A stretch of 64,000 nt of DNA from an uncultured Gammaproteobacteria bacterium (GTDB lineage: Bacteria; Pseudomonadota; Gammaproteobacteria; Pseudomonadales; Pseudohongiellaceae), in the NCBI GenBank assembly GCA_913060495.1, contig CAJXRP010000008.1, positions 1-64,000 of the forward strand, read 5' to 3'. This document shows positions 1 through 9,415 of the stretch, piece after piece (positions within the stretch are counted from its first letter, which is position 1; the number at the start of each line of letters is the position of its first letter). The notes under the pieces are model-generated. The model was not told where the DNA came from, searched no databases, and saw nothing but the letters and a program-made list of their open reading frames with translations. Position numbers and translations under genes: made by a program.

Positions 1-198
1 AGTTTGGCGACTCTTGGTGGCGGCACCACTTTCCCCTCTCAGTAAGAAACCAACCCCAGTAGCATCTTTTCCAGCTGAATCAGCAGGTCCACTCTCTTGA
101 GTTTGGCGACTCTTGGTGGCGGCACCACTTTCCCCTCTCAGTAAGAAACCAACCTTAGTAGCATCTTTTCCAGTTGAATCACCGGCTAGACTCTCTTG
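1..198. repeat. Tandem duplication, two 99-bp units
   Basis: Positions 1-99 and 100-198 are near-identical units. Differences cluster around the CC/TT change near 56/155 and in the last 25 bases of each unit. The period of 99 is 33 codons, so the reading frame is kept. All three plus-strand frames meet a stop inside the first unit, while one minus-strand frame stays open through both. The array reaches the window edge, so more copies may lie to the left. Confidence 0.9.
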
Positions 199-222
199 TA
201 TTGCCACTTTTCCTGTCACCAC
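1..222 (-). CDS. Possible N-terminal fragment of a 33-residue-repeat protein (runs off left edge)
   Basis: One minus-strand frame is open from a TAG near 241 down to the window edge. It encodes two copies of a 33-residue unit that share the segment GVGFLLRGESGAATKSRQT or a close variant. GTG codons at 222-220 and 219-217, preceded by AGAAAGG, could serve as starts; there is no ATG. If real, it is divergent from purC and continues past the left edge. I recognise no family. The alternative is a non-coding intergenic duplication that is open by chance. The period divisible by three and the single surviving frame favour coding only modestly. Confidence 0.3.
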   Translation of the reverse strand, partial: MVTGKVAIQESLAGDSTGKDATKVGFLLRGESGAATKSRQTQESGPADSAGKDATGVGFLLRGESGAATKSRQT

Positions 223-325
223 CCTTTCTGCACACGGCTATACGCCTAGCAATCTTGTAGTCCCCTACCGATTCACTTATTCTTCATTGCTTAATCCATA
301 TCCACAGGGTGTAGCGAAGAATCCC

Positions 326-1378
326 ATGTTAGATGAGAAACAAATCCGAGAATTGGTTGCCGAGCATGGCAACACCGTAAATGAAGGTCGGCCCATTCAG
401 CAGCTTATTGATGATGGAGATCTTCCCCGTCTCAGTGGCGCGACTGTACTCGAGGGTAAGGTGTCCGACTCTGTATTTGGAGATGCGCTAGTTAGTGCGG
501 CTGGTATTCCGCTGCGACTGATGTTTCGCAACAATCGAATTTCAACACATGACGTTAATCGTGGCGCCATTCCCTTTAAAGATCAGGTGCTAGCCTTTAA
601 TCACGACCATATGCTGCGTTTAGTGGTGGATGTGTTGGGCTCTTCGCAATTCGAAGTAGATGGCTTGCTGCCAAGTTCGACTGTTATCCCTGCTGAGAAT
701 CTTGAGCTGGTGAGTCTTGAGAACGTGCTGCGACTCTTTATGGCGGAGAGTTCGACTTCCACGTCGCTTTATCAGCATTGGATGCAGGCGAAGGATGCAG
801 GCGAGACGGTATTGCACTATGCGGGACATGAGATGAGCATAGCGGACCTGAAACCTAACGGTATCCTGCCCTATGTCATGGACACGCCGAGCACGAAAGA
901 CAAGGTAGACAAGACGACTGATGCGCAATCGTTGATCGCCGCTGGAGTTTGTACTCAAGGGCAATATAATCAAATCCGTAATTCATCCTTGATGGCCTTT
1001 GGCATGATTACGCAGTACCTGGCTGAACGTGGCATGGTGTTGGTGGATACCAAGACCGAACATGGCATCAACAGTGAGGGCATGATTGTGGCGGCTGATG
1101 AGCTCTACACCATGGACTCTTCACGTTTCTGGCGCTTGGATGAGAATGGCGATGTGCTGCACAGAGATGGCAAGCCGGTTTCATTTTCGAAAGAGTTTGC
1201 GCGCGGCATGGTAAAGGAGAAGGATCAGCAGTTCTCCGATGAACAGGCTGGTGAGATCGCCGTACGTTATATCGACGGCTTGCAGCATTTAACTGGCGTT
1301 GAGTTTGCGCCGGATTTGCGGCCTCGAGACCAGCGCATAATCGAATCGGTTGACCTAATACTGGACGCGCTGCTGTAG
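326..1378 (+). CDS. purC: Phosphoribosylaminoimidazole-succinocarboxamide synthase (long form)
   Basis: SAICAR synthetase joins aspartate to CAIR using ATP, in the cytoplasmic de novo purine pathway. The frame is open further upstream, but residues before the ATG at 326 derive from the duplicated intergenic DNA and look non-protein-like. MLDEKQIRELVAEHG is a sensible N-terminus and gives 350 residues. Visible family features are GKVSDSVFG (the GKVRD-type nucleotide loop), RLMFRNNRISTHDV and a C-terminal half with KTEHGINSEGMIVAADE, corresponding to the usual DxKxEFG segment. The length matches the long gammaproteobacterial PurC type rather than the roughly 240-residue one. No purine-operator palindrome is obvious upstream. 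The next gene starts 38 bp downstream. Confidence 0.93.
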   Translation: MLDEKQIRELVAEHGNTVNEGRPIQQLIDDGDLPRLSGATVLEGKVSDSVFGDALVSAAGIPLRLMFRNNRISTHDVNRGAIPFKDQVLAFNHDHMLRLVVDVLGSSQFEVDGLLPSSTVIPAENLELVSLENVLRLFMAESSTSTSLYQHWMQAKDAGETVLHYAGHEMSIADLKPNGILPYVMDTPSTKDKVDKTTDAQSLIAAGVCTQGQYNQIRNSSLMAFGMITQYLAERGMVLVDTKTEHGINSEGMIVAADELYTMDSSRFWRLDENGDVLHRDGKPVSFSKEFARGMVKEKDQQFSDEQAGEIAVRYIDGLQHLTGVEFAPDLRPRDQRIIESVDLILDALL

Positions 1379-1416
1379 CGTCCATTTTCCCATTTGTAAA
1401 TCAGAGGCCTGCATTG

Positions 1417-3783
1417 ATGAATTACACGAGTAAACGCAGCGGGATAGTACTCTTTTCCCTCGCCATTATTCAGGCCTGCTCACCGGAGCCTAGTAACGAG
1501 GCCACTGCCCCTGTAGCGCTTATTCCTCAGAGCATAACTGCCGCGGACTACGAGCGAGCAGAAAGTTTTCTTGCGGTTAATACCTCGGAGCTAATGCGTA
1601 ATAATATCCTCGCCCAATATTGGCAGGCTGATGACCGACTGATTTATCGACGTTCAACGCAGAGTGGCTCCGACTATATTCTGGTGAATGTGCAGACTGA
1701 GCAGAAATCGCCGTTGTTTGATTCAGTTCGTCTGGCAGCGGAACTGGCAGCCTACACAGATGAGGAAATTGACGAGAATGACTTGAGTCTGTCACGGATA
1801 CATCTTGCAGAGACGGGAGAGCAGCTCGAATTTGATTATGCAGGTGACAGTTATTTGTTGGACTTGGGCAGCTACGTGCTTAGTCAGCTAGCTGAGACCC
1901 CATCTAGTGAATACTTCTCTCCTGATGGCGGAAAGGCGGCCTTCATTGATGAGCATAATCTTTGGGTGCGCGATACGGCTAGCAATGAGCTGACCCAACT
2001 TACTTTTGATGGTGAGCAAGACTATGGCTACGCTACGAATAATGCGGGGTGGTTGCGTGATGACGGACCGGTCTTATTGTGGTCTCCAGATTCCTCCAAG
2101 ATAGCCACCTTCCGTCACGACGGCAGAAATGTGGGTGAGATGTATCTGTGGTCTACGCAGGTGGGTCATGGAGAGTTAGATGCATGGAAATACCCGCTGC
2201 CAGGTGATGATTACATATTCATGATAGAGCGAATCGTGATTCATCTAGAAGATGAGCCGCGTGTCACTGTCTTGGATATGTCGCCCGATCCACATAGATC
2301 GACTACCAGCGACCATATTGCTGGCCGCGGTGGTGTATTTCTAGATGTCGAATGGAGTGAAGACAGCGAAACTCTCTCTTTTGTTTCTTCGTCACGGGAT
2401 CACAAGATTGCACAGTTGCAGATTGCCGATCCGGAATCTGGCGAAGTGAGGCCTGTCTACCGAGAAGAAGTCGATACCTATTACGAATCCGGATACAACG
2501 CTGCCAATTGGCGTGTTTTTCCCGAGCGAAATGAATTTGTCTGGTTCTCTGAGCAAGATAACTGGGGACATCTTTACCTGCACGATCTGCAGTCGGGTGA
2601 CTTGAAACGGCAGATTACCGAGGGCGATTGGGCGGTGTTGCAGATCCAGCAAATCGATCTTGAAAATGAGCAGATCTATTTTCTTGGCTCGAATCGAGAG
2701 CCTGATGATCCTTACTATCAGTATCTGTATCGAATCAATTTCGATGGTACTGCCCTGACAAACTTAACCCCGGAGACGGCAAATCATCAGATTAGCTGGT
2801 CCGAGTCAGCGAATTATTTTAGTGACACCTATTCGACACCGAATACAGCTCCTGTCTCCGTGGTTCGCAACATGGCAGGCGAGACACAGTTACTTCTCGA
2901 AGAAGCGGACATCGACCCGCTAATTAATAGCGGCTGGGTGGCTCCAATTCCATTTAGTGTAAAGGCTAGAGATCAGCTCACCGATCTTTATGGTTTGCTC
3001 TATAAGCCCTCTAATTTTGATGAGACAAAGCGTTATCCGGTATTGAACTATCTTTACCCGGGCCCTCAGAGTGGCAGTGTAGGTACGCGTTCGTTTCGTG
3101 CCTCGCGGAATGACAAGCAGTCTCTCGCCGAGCTTGGATTCATAGTAGTCGAGTTAGATGCGATGGGGACTCCGGGGCGCTCGAAGTCTTTTCATGATGC
3201 CTATTACGGAGATATGGGGGACAACGGACTGCCAGATCAGATCGCAGGGATCCGACAGCTAGGGGCAGAAAATCCTTGGATGGATCTTGAGCGAGTAGGC
3301 ATCTGGGGGCATTCCGGTGGTGGCTTTGCATCGACTGCCGGAATACTGCGTTACCCGGACTTCTTTAAGGTTGCCGTATCCGGTGCGGGTAATCATGATA
3401 ATCGTAATTATGAAGATGATTGGGGTGAGAAGTGGCAGGGGCTGCTGGAGACATTTCCTGAGAGCAATCCGGGAGAAGGCGAGCCGGTAGTCACTACGAA
3501 CTACGACAATCAAGCGAATCAACTGTTGGCGGCTAACCTAGAAGGCAAGTTGTTACTTGCCCACGGTATGCTCGATACCAATGTGCATCCGTCTAGCACG
3601 CTGTTAGTGGTGGATGCCTTAATCGAAGCAGACAAGGACTTCGATCTAGTGGTTCTGCCCAATGCCAGTCATGGTTTCGGAAACAGACGCTACTTCATGA
3701 AGCGACGTTGGGACTATTTCGTCGAGAACCTTCGTGGCTTGGAGCCTCCATCAGAGTTTATCTTTGCCGATAACGTTCGGTAG
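1417..3783 (+). CDS. S9 family dipeptidyl-peptidase IV-like lipoprotein
   Basis: A secreted serine exopeptidase of the prolyl oligopeptidase clan, expected to release dipeptides from peptide N-termini. The N-terminus has a short hydrophobic stretch ending IIQAC, a plausible lipobox. A beta-propeller (DPPIV N-terminal domain, about residues 90-480) precedes an alpha/beta hydrolase domain. The catalytic triad is visible: Ser in GHSGGGFAS, Asp in HGMLDTNVHP and His in NASHGFG. ATG 1417 is chosen over TTG 1414 because AGAGG at 1403-1407 is well spaced from it. About 788 residues, normal for the family. It probably supplies peptides; an alanine/sodium symporter lies two genes downstream. Confidence 0.92.
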   Translation: MNYTSKRSGIVLFSLAIIQACSPEPSNEATAPVALIPQSITAADYERAESFLAVNTSELMRNNILAQYWQADDRLIYRRSTQSGSDYILVNVQTEQKSPLFDSVRLAAELAAYTDEEIDENDLSLSRIHLAETGEQLEFDYAGDSYLLDLGSYVLSQLAETPSSEYFSPDGGKAAFIDEHNLWVRDTASNELTQLTFDGEQDYGYATNNAGWLRDDGPVLLWSPDSSKIATFRHDGRNVGEMYLWSTQVGHGELDAWKYPLPGDDYIFMIERIVIHLEDEPRVTVLDMSPDPHRSTTSDHIAGRGGVFLDVEWSEDSETLSFVSSSRDHKIAQLQIADPESGEVRPVYREEVDTYYESGYNAANWRVFPERNEFVWFSEQDNWGHLYLHDLQSGDLKRQITEGDWAVLQIQQIDLENEQIYFLGSNREPDDPYYQYLYRINFDGTALTNLTPETANHQISWSESANYFSDTYSTPNTAPVSVVRNMAGETQLLLEEADIDPLINSGWVAPIPFSVKARDQLTDLYGLLYKPSNFDETKRYPVLNYLYPGPQSGSVGTRSFRASRNDKQSLAELGFIVVELDAMGTPGRSKSFHDAYYGDMGDNGLPDQIAGIRQLGAENPWMDLERVGIWGHSGGGFASTAGILRYPDFFKVAVSGAGNHDNRNYEDDWGEKWQGLLETFPESNPGEGEPVVTTNYDNQANQLLAANLEGKLLLAHGMLDTNVHPSSTLLVVDALIEADKDFDLVVLPNASHGFGNRRYFMKRRWDYFVENLRGLEPPSEFIFADNVR

Positions 3784-3936
3784 GTCCATGAAACGCGAGC
3801 TTAGTTGCGGCGAGCGCTTGTGACTGTTCTTGCAAGCGCGTTGCAGGCTACATTAAGCTTAAAAGCAGGTTTCAAAAAGTAGATTTACATTAGCGGAGCC
3901 ATTGCGCTCTCAATGAATTTGTTTAAGGATGTCTCC

Positions 3937-4926
3937 ATGAGAATTCAATTTCGAATGACCGCGTTGGCGAGTTTGATGCTTGCAGCGTTCGCAGGACCTG
4001 TCGTTTTCGGCGCCGAAGACTATTCGCCTCCTAAGACAGACTTTGGCGTGCCAGACGTGCAGGGGGTTTGGAATTATAAGACTCGGACCGGCCTCGAGCG
4101 TGCTGACGTCTATGAGGGCGAGTTAGAAGTAGACGAGGAAACCATGTTGGCGAAGATGGTTTCTACGCCAGACTTCATTGCTTTTTTGGAGGCAACCGGT
4201 GCCGAAGCGCCCGGTCCGGAAAATGTGGGAGGCTACAACGGCTTTTGGATTACACCGGGGGATGCTCTTGCAGAGATGAATGGAAAGTATCGAACTTCTC
4301 TCATCATAGATCCGCCCGATGGCAAGATTCCCTGGAGAGAAGAGGGGCAAGCGGTTCGTCGGTCTCAGCAGGATGAGTTACCGATGGGTATGGCAGAGAG
4401 CGATGGCCCTGAAGGAAGGACCCTCTCCGATCGATGTCTAATCAGCTTTGCTTCAACGGCGCCATTCATGAGCAGCCTCTACAACAACCACATGCAGATC
4501 GTGCAAGGGCCAACTCATGTAGTGCTGCTAGCAGAGATGGTGCATAACGCACGGATCGTCCGAATCGATCAGGAGTTTAAAGATCTGCCCTACGAGAAAT
4601 GGCTGGGTGATTCGGTAGGTTACTACGAGGGAGATACCCTGATAGTGCAGACCAAAGATTTTAATGGCTGGCAGGTCGCGAAGGAACGATTGATTTCTAG
4701 CAATATCCTACTGACAGAACGATTCACTCGAGTTGCTGACGATAAACTCCACTACTCTTTTACCATCGACGACCCGGATTTGTATACGCAGCCATGGACC
4801 GCAGAGATGCCGATGTACACGGGTGAAGACTTGTATGAGTATGCCTGCCACGAAGGAAATTATGCGATGCGTGCGATACTCGCGGGAGAGCGTCGTCAGG
4901 AAATGGACGCCGCGAACGGGCTATAA
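3937..4926 (+). CDS. Secreted protein of unknown function, FGVPDxQGxW family (copy 1)
   Basis: The protein has a clear signal peptide, MRIQFRMTALASLMLAAFAG with cleavage near VFGA. ATG 3937 is chosen because the upstream AAGGA is well placed; an in-frame ATG at 3913 would spoil the signal. The mature part opens with FGVPDVQGVW and contains NVGGYNGFW, a cysteine in DRCLISF, YNNHMQIVQ, NARIVRID, WLGDSVGYYEGDTLIV and YACHEGNYA. The same blocks recur in the gene at 16975-18036, so this is a paralogous pair. Similar sequences are, from memory, widespread hypothetical proteins in marine Gammaproteobacteria and Acidobacteria, with no function I can assign. No metal site or catalytic triad is obvious; the two conserved cysteines could pair after export. 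Confidence 0.85.
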   Translation: MRIQFRMTALASLMLAAFAGPVVFGAEDYSPPKTDFGVPDVQGVWNYKTRTGLERADVYEGELEVDEETMLAKMVSTPDFIAFLEATGAEAPGPENVGGYNGFWITPGDALAEMNGKYRTSLIIDPPDGKIPWREEGQAVRRSQQDELPMGMAESDGPEGRTLSDRCLISFASTAPFMSSLYNNHMQIVQGPTHVVLLAEMVHNARIVRIDQEFKDLPYEKWLGDSVGYYEGDTLIVQTKDFNGWQVAKERLISSNILLTERFTRVADDKLHYSFTIDDPDLYTQPWTAEMPMYTGEDLYEYACHEGNYAMRAILAGERRQEMDAANGL

Positions 4927-5045
4927 TTTGTCGCCCGGTGCCGCGATACTGGCGCCGGGTGCATTTCCAATAACAGCAAACAGGGCAAACTTATCTCCGT
5001 CTTAGCTAGAATCGAATTATTCAAATCACAGGGCAGTAAACTGTG

Positions 5046-6473
5046 ATGGACTCAATCGAAGCAGCGATCGCTGCCTATACCAATTTCATGTGGGGCTTGC
5101 CGCTAGTAATCTTGCTCGTGGGCGGCGGCTTCTTCTTCATGGTGCATTCCAGACTGCGCCATTTTCGCTATTTTTCCCATAGTCTAGCTCTGTTGAGGGG
5201 CAAGTTTGATGACCCTTCTGAGGATGCGTCTGGAGATATCAGTCACTATCGTGCGCTTGCTACTGCCTTAGCGGGAACGATGGGCTTAGGCAACATCACC
5301 GGTGTAGCAGTCGCGATCACTGTCGGTGGGCCGGGTGCTATTTTCTGGATGTGGATTACCGCAATAGTTGGAATATCAACTAAATTTTATACCGCCTCTC
5401 TAGCGATCATGTACCGCGGCAGAGACGATGAGGGCAAGCTACAAGGCGGCCCGATGTATGTGATTCGCGAAGGCTTAGGCCGCAAGTGGCTGCCTCTTGC
5501 TTGGATGTTTGCCATAGCGGGTATGGTAGGAACACTGCCGATTTTTCAGGTGAATCAGCTGGTGCAAATCCTGCGTGATGTCATCGCGATTCCTGCAGGA
5601 ATGGCGACTAGTGAAGAGCATTTTAGTTTCGACTTTGGCGCCGGTATTGTTCTTGCCATCATTATGTTTGGCGTTGCCATAGGCAAGGTGAAGAGAGTCT
5701 CAACGATAGCAGGCCGAATGGTGCCTTCTATGGTGATCTTCTATTTTCTGATCACCGGTGTACTGCTGGCGAGTCACCTTGGCGAAATTCCTAGCATGTT
5801 TCTACTGATCTTTACCGATGCCTTTACCGGGCAAGCGGTCTCGGGAGGCGTGCTAGGGGCGGTGATTCTAATTGGTGTACAGCGCGGTGCGTTCTCGAAT
5901 GAGGCGGGAATAGGTACAGAGTCTCTCGCCCATGGGGCGGCAAAGACAAACGAACCAACCCGCGAGGGTCTGGTCGCGATGATAGGTCCTATCGCCGATA
6001 CTTTGATTGTTTGTACCTGCACGGCTATGGCTCTGCTGGTAACCGGCGTATGGGAAGGCGATGCGGTTGGTGTTACGATGACCACGCAGGCGTACGAGCA
6101 GGTTTTTCCAGGTTTCGGCGCCTATCTATTGCTGATTATGGTTATCGTGTTGAGTACAACAACGATACTCACTTACTGGTACTACGGCAGCAAGTGTATG
6201 GGCTTTCTCTTCGGTACGTCAAAAGAGAAGCTCTATATGTATGCTTATATGGCGCTGATAGTTGCCGGTGCTGTGGTCTCGTTAGATGTAGTGATTAATC
6301 TTCTCGATGGAATGTACGCGACGATGGCGATACCAACCATGATCTCAACTCTGCTGTTGGCGCCGAAAGTTAAGAAGGTGGCCACTGCGTATTTTGCGCG
6401 GATCGATGCTGGAGAATTCGATGAGAAGGATTCATCAGGCAATGCTGAGCCGGTTAGCGCTAAGGAAAATTAG
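5046..6473 (+). CDS. AGCS family sodium:alanine (amino acid) symporter
   Basis: Inner-membrane carrier that uses the sodium gradient to import alanine or glycine. About 475 residues with roughly ten to eleven hydrophobic segments. Family signatures are present: GTMGLGNITGVAVAI followed by GGPGAIFWMW in the first third, and RGAFSNEAGIGTESLAHGAA near the middle. GTG 5043 directly precedes ATG 5046; I take the ATG. No strong Shine-Dalgarno is visible. The small lipoprotein gene follows after 6 bp, so the two are probably co-transcribed. Substrate preference within the family cannot be read from the sequence. Confidence 0.95.
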   Translation: MDSIEAAIAAYTNFMWGLPLVILLVGGGFFFMVHSRLRHFRYFSHSLALLRGKFDDPSEDASGDISHYRALATALAGTMGLGNITGVAVAITVGGPGAIFWMWITAIVGISTKFYTASLAIMYRGRDDEGKLQGGPMYVIREGLGRKWLPLAWMFAIAGMVGTLPIFQVNQLVQILRDVIAIPAGMATSEEHFSFDFGAGIVLAIIMFGVAIGKVKRVSTIAGRMVPSMVIFYFLITGVLLASHLGEIPSMFLLIFTDAFTGQAVSGGVLGAVILIGVQRGAFSNEAGIGTESLAHGAAKTNEPTREGLVAMIGPIADTLIVCTCTAMALLVTGVWEGDAVGVTMTTQAYEQVFPGFGAYLLLIMVIVLSTTTILTYWYYGSKCMGFLFGTSKEKLYMYAYMALIVAGAVVSLDVVINLLDGMYATMAIPTMISTLLLAPKVKKVATAYFARIDAGEFDEKDSSGNAEPVSAKEN

Positions 6474-6479
6474 CGTCTT

Positions 6480-6956
6480 ATGAAGAATGCTTTTCTGTTA
6501 ACTATTTTTTCTATTACCTTGCTAAGCTGTGTCCAAATTAGCCAACCACAGCAAGCAGACATCGTAGCCATAAATCGTGTGTTAGATGGCTATCATCAAG
6601 CCGCAGCGAATGGTGAGTGGGATGTTTATTTCGATCTGATGAGCGAGGATGGGGTGTTTATAGGAACCGATGCTCGCGAACGTTGGACGAAGCCTGAGTT
6701 TCGCCAATACTCCAGCGGCAGCAATGGCTGGGTTTATACTCCAGGGCAGCGCAATATCAATATCACTTCAGATGGTCAAAGCGCATGGTTTGATGAGGCT
6801 TTGCTGAGTCAGAGTTACGGCAGTAGCCGCGGCACAGGAGTGTTGATACGCACTGCTCAGGGTTGGAAAATCTCGCAGTACCATCTGACCCTGCCGATTC
6901 CCAATGGCATGGTGCGATCAATAACAGATCAGATTAAAGAGTATGAAGCGCAGTAA
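6480..6956 (+). CDS. NTF2/SnoaL-like small lipoprotein
   Basis: A 158-residue protein with an N-terminal signal and lipobox (ITLLSC), so it is probably a lipoprotein. The mature part reads as an NTF2-like cone fold: a first helix (VLDGYHQAAANGEWDVYFDLMSEDGVFIGTD), then WTKPEFRQY, and strands containing QSAWFDEALLSQSYG and GWKISQYHLTLPIPN. This resembles the SnoaL_3/DUF4440 ketosteroid-isomerase-like families, whose members often have no known reaction. It lies 6 bp after the symporter gene, which suggests one transcript, but the functional link is unknown. The sequence is complete with no sign of decay. Confidence 0.8.
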   Translation: MKNAFLLTIFSITLLSCVQISQPQQADIVAINRVLDGYHQAAANGEWDVYFDLMSEDGVFIGTDARERWTKPEFRQYSSGSNGWVYTPGQRNINITSDGQSAWFDEALLSQSYGSSRGTGVLIRTAQGWKISQYHLTLPIPNGMVRSITDQIKEYEAQ

Positions 6957-6981
6957 TAATTGGCTTGGTGGCGTAGCGTTT

Positions 6982-8319
6982 CTACGTTGCCGATTCTCGA
7001 GCCATTTTCTGAAAGCCGCGACTCATCAGCCAGGCACTGAGAGTTGAGATGACAGCAAACACTGATAACACCAAGAATACCTGCGGCCAGCCTAAATAGT
7101 CAGAGAGTATACCCGCAGCAAAAGCCGCAATAGCCCCGCCGATATAGCCCATCCCATCGATAATGCCTGTGCAGGAACCTGCTCCTTTCGCTCCAGCGAT
7201 ATCCAGTGTGAGACAGCCGCTGCTCATCGAGTAGGGGCCTAGCAAGAAGAATCCGCTAGCGCCGAGAAAGAACAAGATCAAATTGAAATTCGGTTCGCTG
7301 GCACCGCTCAGTATCGAAATAGCGATCATGCAAAAAACCAGCACTGAGAGCATCATCCACATCATGCGTGCTCGGTCACCGTTACGCGCATGATGGTCAG
7401 TATACCAACCTATAAATACTGTGCCGGCGACACCTAACAATGGAAATATGGCTGAGCGTAGAATCGCAGAGCTAGCCCCCAGGCCGATATCGAACAAGAA
7501 TTTTGGCGTCCAGAATAGGAACACTGAGCGCAGTAGCGTAGTGAGAAAACTGAATACGAGTAACTCTCTGTATATGGGCAGACGCAATAAGGTCTTCATA
7601 ATAACTGAGACAGGCGGCTGCTCTTCATCGCCATAGTCGGCGATTTGTTCCTTTGATGTTTCGCCTTCTATTGGTTTGGCGCCAGGTACCACGTCGCTTG
7701 GGGCGGCACGTGAAGCAAAGTAGGACCAGAGCAGGATCAGAGTGAGTACCATGGCGGGGTAGATGAATACTCCCTGCCAGGGAACGCCCATCGCTACTAA
7801 AAACCCTGCAAATAAAGTTGCCGCAACTCCACCAAACTGGAAGTTGACACTAATTAAACCCATTACAGTGCCGTTGCGCTCTCGAGGATACCAGTTGCCG
7901 ATTGTCTTCGTCAGGCCGCCCCAGCCCATGGAAAGGAAGTAGCGGCAGCAGCACCATACGATGATAAAGGCACTCAGGCTTGCTGATATCGAGAAGATAA
8001 TATTAAAGAATATGGCGCCAGCCATCCCAACGAGGAAAATTTTGCGACCGCCGATCTTGTCCGCCAGAGGGCCATTAATAAACTTGCCGGCGGCATAGGC
8101 CATCTCAGACAGAGAAGCTATTAGACCGAGTTGTGTGTTGGAGTAGCCGAATTCTTGTTCAAGCAGGGGGAAGGCGGCGGAGAGATTGCCGCGGCAGATG
8201 TAGTAGCCCACATAACCTAGGAGCATGACCCAGAAGGTGGAAGTTCTCCAACGCAGCAGTCGGGTGTTTTCTTCCGATGAAACGGGAGTCTTCTGATCAC
8301 CTTGCAGCGTATAGAACAT
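6982..8319 (-). CDS. MFS transporter, organophosphate:phosphate antiporter (GlpT/UhpT-like) type
   Basis: A 445-residue, 12-helix major facilitator. The opening GYVGYYICRGNLSAAFPLLEQEFGYSNTQLG and the loop LADKIGGRK resemble the OPA group (GlpT, UhpT, UhpC), which exchange sugar phosphates or glycerol phosphate for phosphate across the inner membrane. A central cytoplasmic loop (about residues 200-235) separates the two six-helix halves. Substrate cannot be fixed: some members of this type carry other anions or act as sensors. It is convergent with the NTF2-like gene and shares no obvious operon with the ABM-domain gene, which lies 105 bp upstream on the same strand. Confidence 0.88.
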   Translation of the reverse strand: MFYTLQGDQKTPVSSEENTRLLRWRTSTFWVMLLGYVGYYICRGNLSAAFPLLEQEFGYSNTQLGLIASLSEMAYAAGKFINGPLADKIGGRKIFLVGMAGAIFFNIIFSISASLSAFIIVWCCCRYFLSMGWGGLTKTIGNWYPRERNGTVMGLISVNFQFGGVAATLFAGFLVAMGVPWQGVFIYPAMVLTLILLWSYFASRAAPSDVVPGAKPIEGETSKEQIADYGDEEQPPVSVIMKTLLRLPIYRELLVFSFLTTLLRSVFLFWTPKFLFDIGLGASSAILRSAIFPLLGVAGTVFIGWYTDHHARNGDRARMMWMMLSVLVFCMIAISILSGASEPNFNLILFFLGASGFFLLGPYSMSSGCLTLDIAGAKGAGSCTGIIDGMGYIGGAIAAFAAGILSDYLGWPQVFLVLSVFAVISTLSAWLMSRGFQKMARESAT

Positions 8320-8424
8320 TTACGAATCCCTGTAGTTCAATAGCTAGCTCAATAGCTAATTTACTAACTAGTGCGCTAACTTCGCGGTCGTTAGGGCGAA
8401 TTTTAGCGTGGGGCAACAGCAGAC

Positions 8425-8772
8425 TTAGTGGATCGTCTGCTCTGGCTTTGCCAAGTCTTCACTGTTCGCCGAAGTCACCCTGGGCTCATCCTGCGAAGCG
8501 TAGCTTCGTGTGATGACTTCAGTCTCTAGATAGTTACCAAGCTTGCCTAAAAAGTCTTCCATGTGAGCGGTCTGATAGTGGGCTTGCAGGCAGTCGGCAT
8601 TTTCCCACTCCTGTAATAGAACTAGTTGATTGGTGTCGGTCAAACCTGCGAAGTACTCATAGCTCAGACAGCCGTGTTCCTGGCGACAGAGACGAACCAT
8701 GTCCTTCATTAGTTCGAGCGCTTCAGATTTGGATTCTGCAACTAGATGGAAAGTTGATTGAACCATTATCAT
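8425..8772 (-). CDS. Antibiotic biosynthesis monooxygenase (ABM) domain protein
   Basis: A 115-residue cytoplasmic protein with one ABM/YgiN-like ferredoxin-fold domain. Typical elements are VQSTFHLVAESKSEALELMKDMV, a CLSYEYF strand and VLLQEWENADCLQAHYQTAHMEDF. Relatives include quinol monooxygenases and heme-degrading enzymes, but many have no assigned role. The C-terminal 25 residues are polar and probably disordered. ATG 8772 and ATG 8766 are both possible starts. The upstream DoxX gene is 214 bp away, so it may have its own promoter. Confidence 0.82.
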   Translation of the reverse strand: MIMVQSTFHLVAESKSEALELMKDMVRLCRQEHGCLSYEYFAGLTDTNQLVLLQEWENADCLQAHYQTAHMEDFLGKLGNYLETEVITRSYASQDEPRVTSANSEDLAKPEQTIH

Positions 8773-8986
8773 GATGTGTCTGATCCTATTTAAAAGTTAG
8801 TTTACACAGTGCTGTATCGAAGATTTTGTTGTTCGGGCGATAATCTTCAAGTTAGCTGACGTTATTTAGCTACTTACACTAAGATGGTGTCGCATGCGCC
8901 GTATTCAAGGTCACTTTCGCAGGCGCACAGGTAGCTGTCAAGAATCGAGGTCGTCGCTCACCGTTGCCGCCGATAAGCTGCTGATA

Positions 8987-9391
8987 TTACTTCGATTTAG
9001 CTAGCTTGCTATCGAGGCTCCAGCCACCTGCACCAAGCCCGGCGGCTACTAGCAGGCCAGCCATGATGCCCATATTTTTAACGAAGTTCTGTGTCTCTGC
9101 GGGAATATTCCAGAAGTCATGCATCACGAGGCTGATTACCAGAGTAAGCCCAGCCAAGACGAAAGCAACCGGCTTCACCTGATAGCCCACGATCATGGCG
9201 AGGCCGCCGAACAGTTGAATGATGATGGTCAGAATTAGAAAGAAGGAGACCATCACCATTCCATGTTCCTCCATAGAGGCGGCTGTGCCCTCCATATTAG
9301 TAATCTTCAAGATGGCGCCAGGGAGCAGGAAGTAGATTCCCAATATGACGCGGCCGCTAGTGGAGCAGAGGAGTTCGAAGTTTTTAAGCAT
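8987..9391 (-). CDS. DoxX family membrane protein
   Basis: A 134-residue integral membrane protein with four predicted helices. The first helix reads GRVILGIYFLLPGAILKI, typical of DoxX/DoxD proteins, and later segments include IIQLFGGLAMIVGYQ and GIMAGLLVAAGLG. DoxX proteins are thought to take part in redox or quinone-linked membrane complexes, but the precise role is unknown for most. Its start lies 24 bp downstream of the crotonase stop, so it probably sits in the same transcript as the acyl-CoA genes above it. Confidence 0.85.
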   Translation of the reverse strand: MLKNFELLCSTSGRVILGIYFLLPGAILKITNMEGTAASMEEHGMVMVSFFLILTIIIQLFGGLAMIVGYQVKPVAFVLAGLTLVISLVMHDFWNIPAETQNFVKNMGIMAGLLVAAGLGAGGWSLDSKLAKSK

Positions 9392-9415
9392 GTTAGTTCC
9401 TAGTAAATTTTTTAG

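Noticed and set aside
199..325. PurR-type operator in front of purC
   Set aside because: No ACGCAAACG-like palindrome could be found in the spacer.
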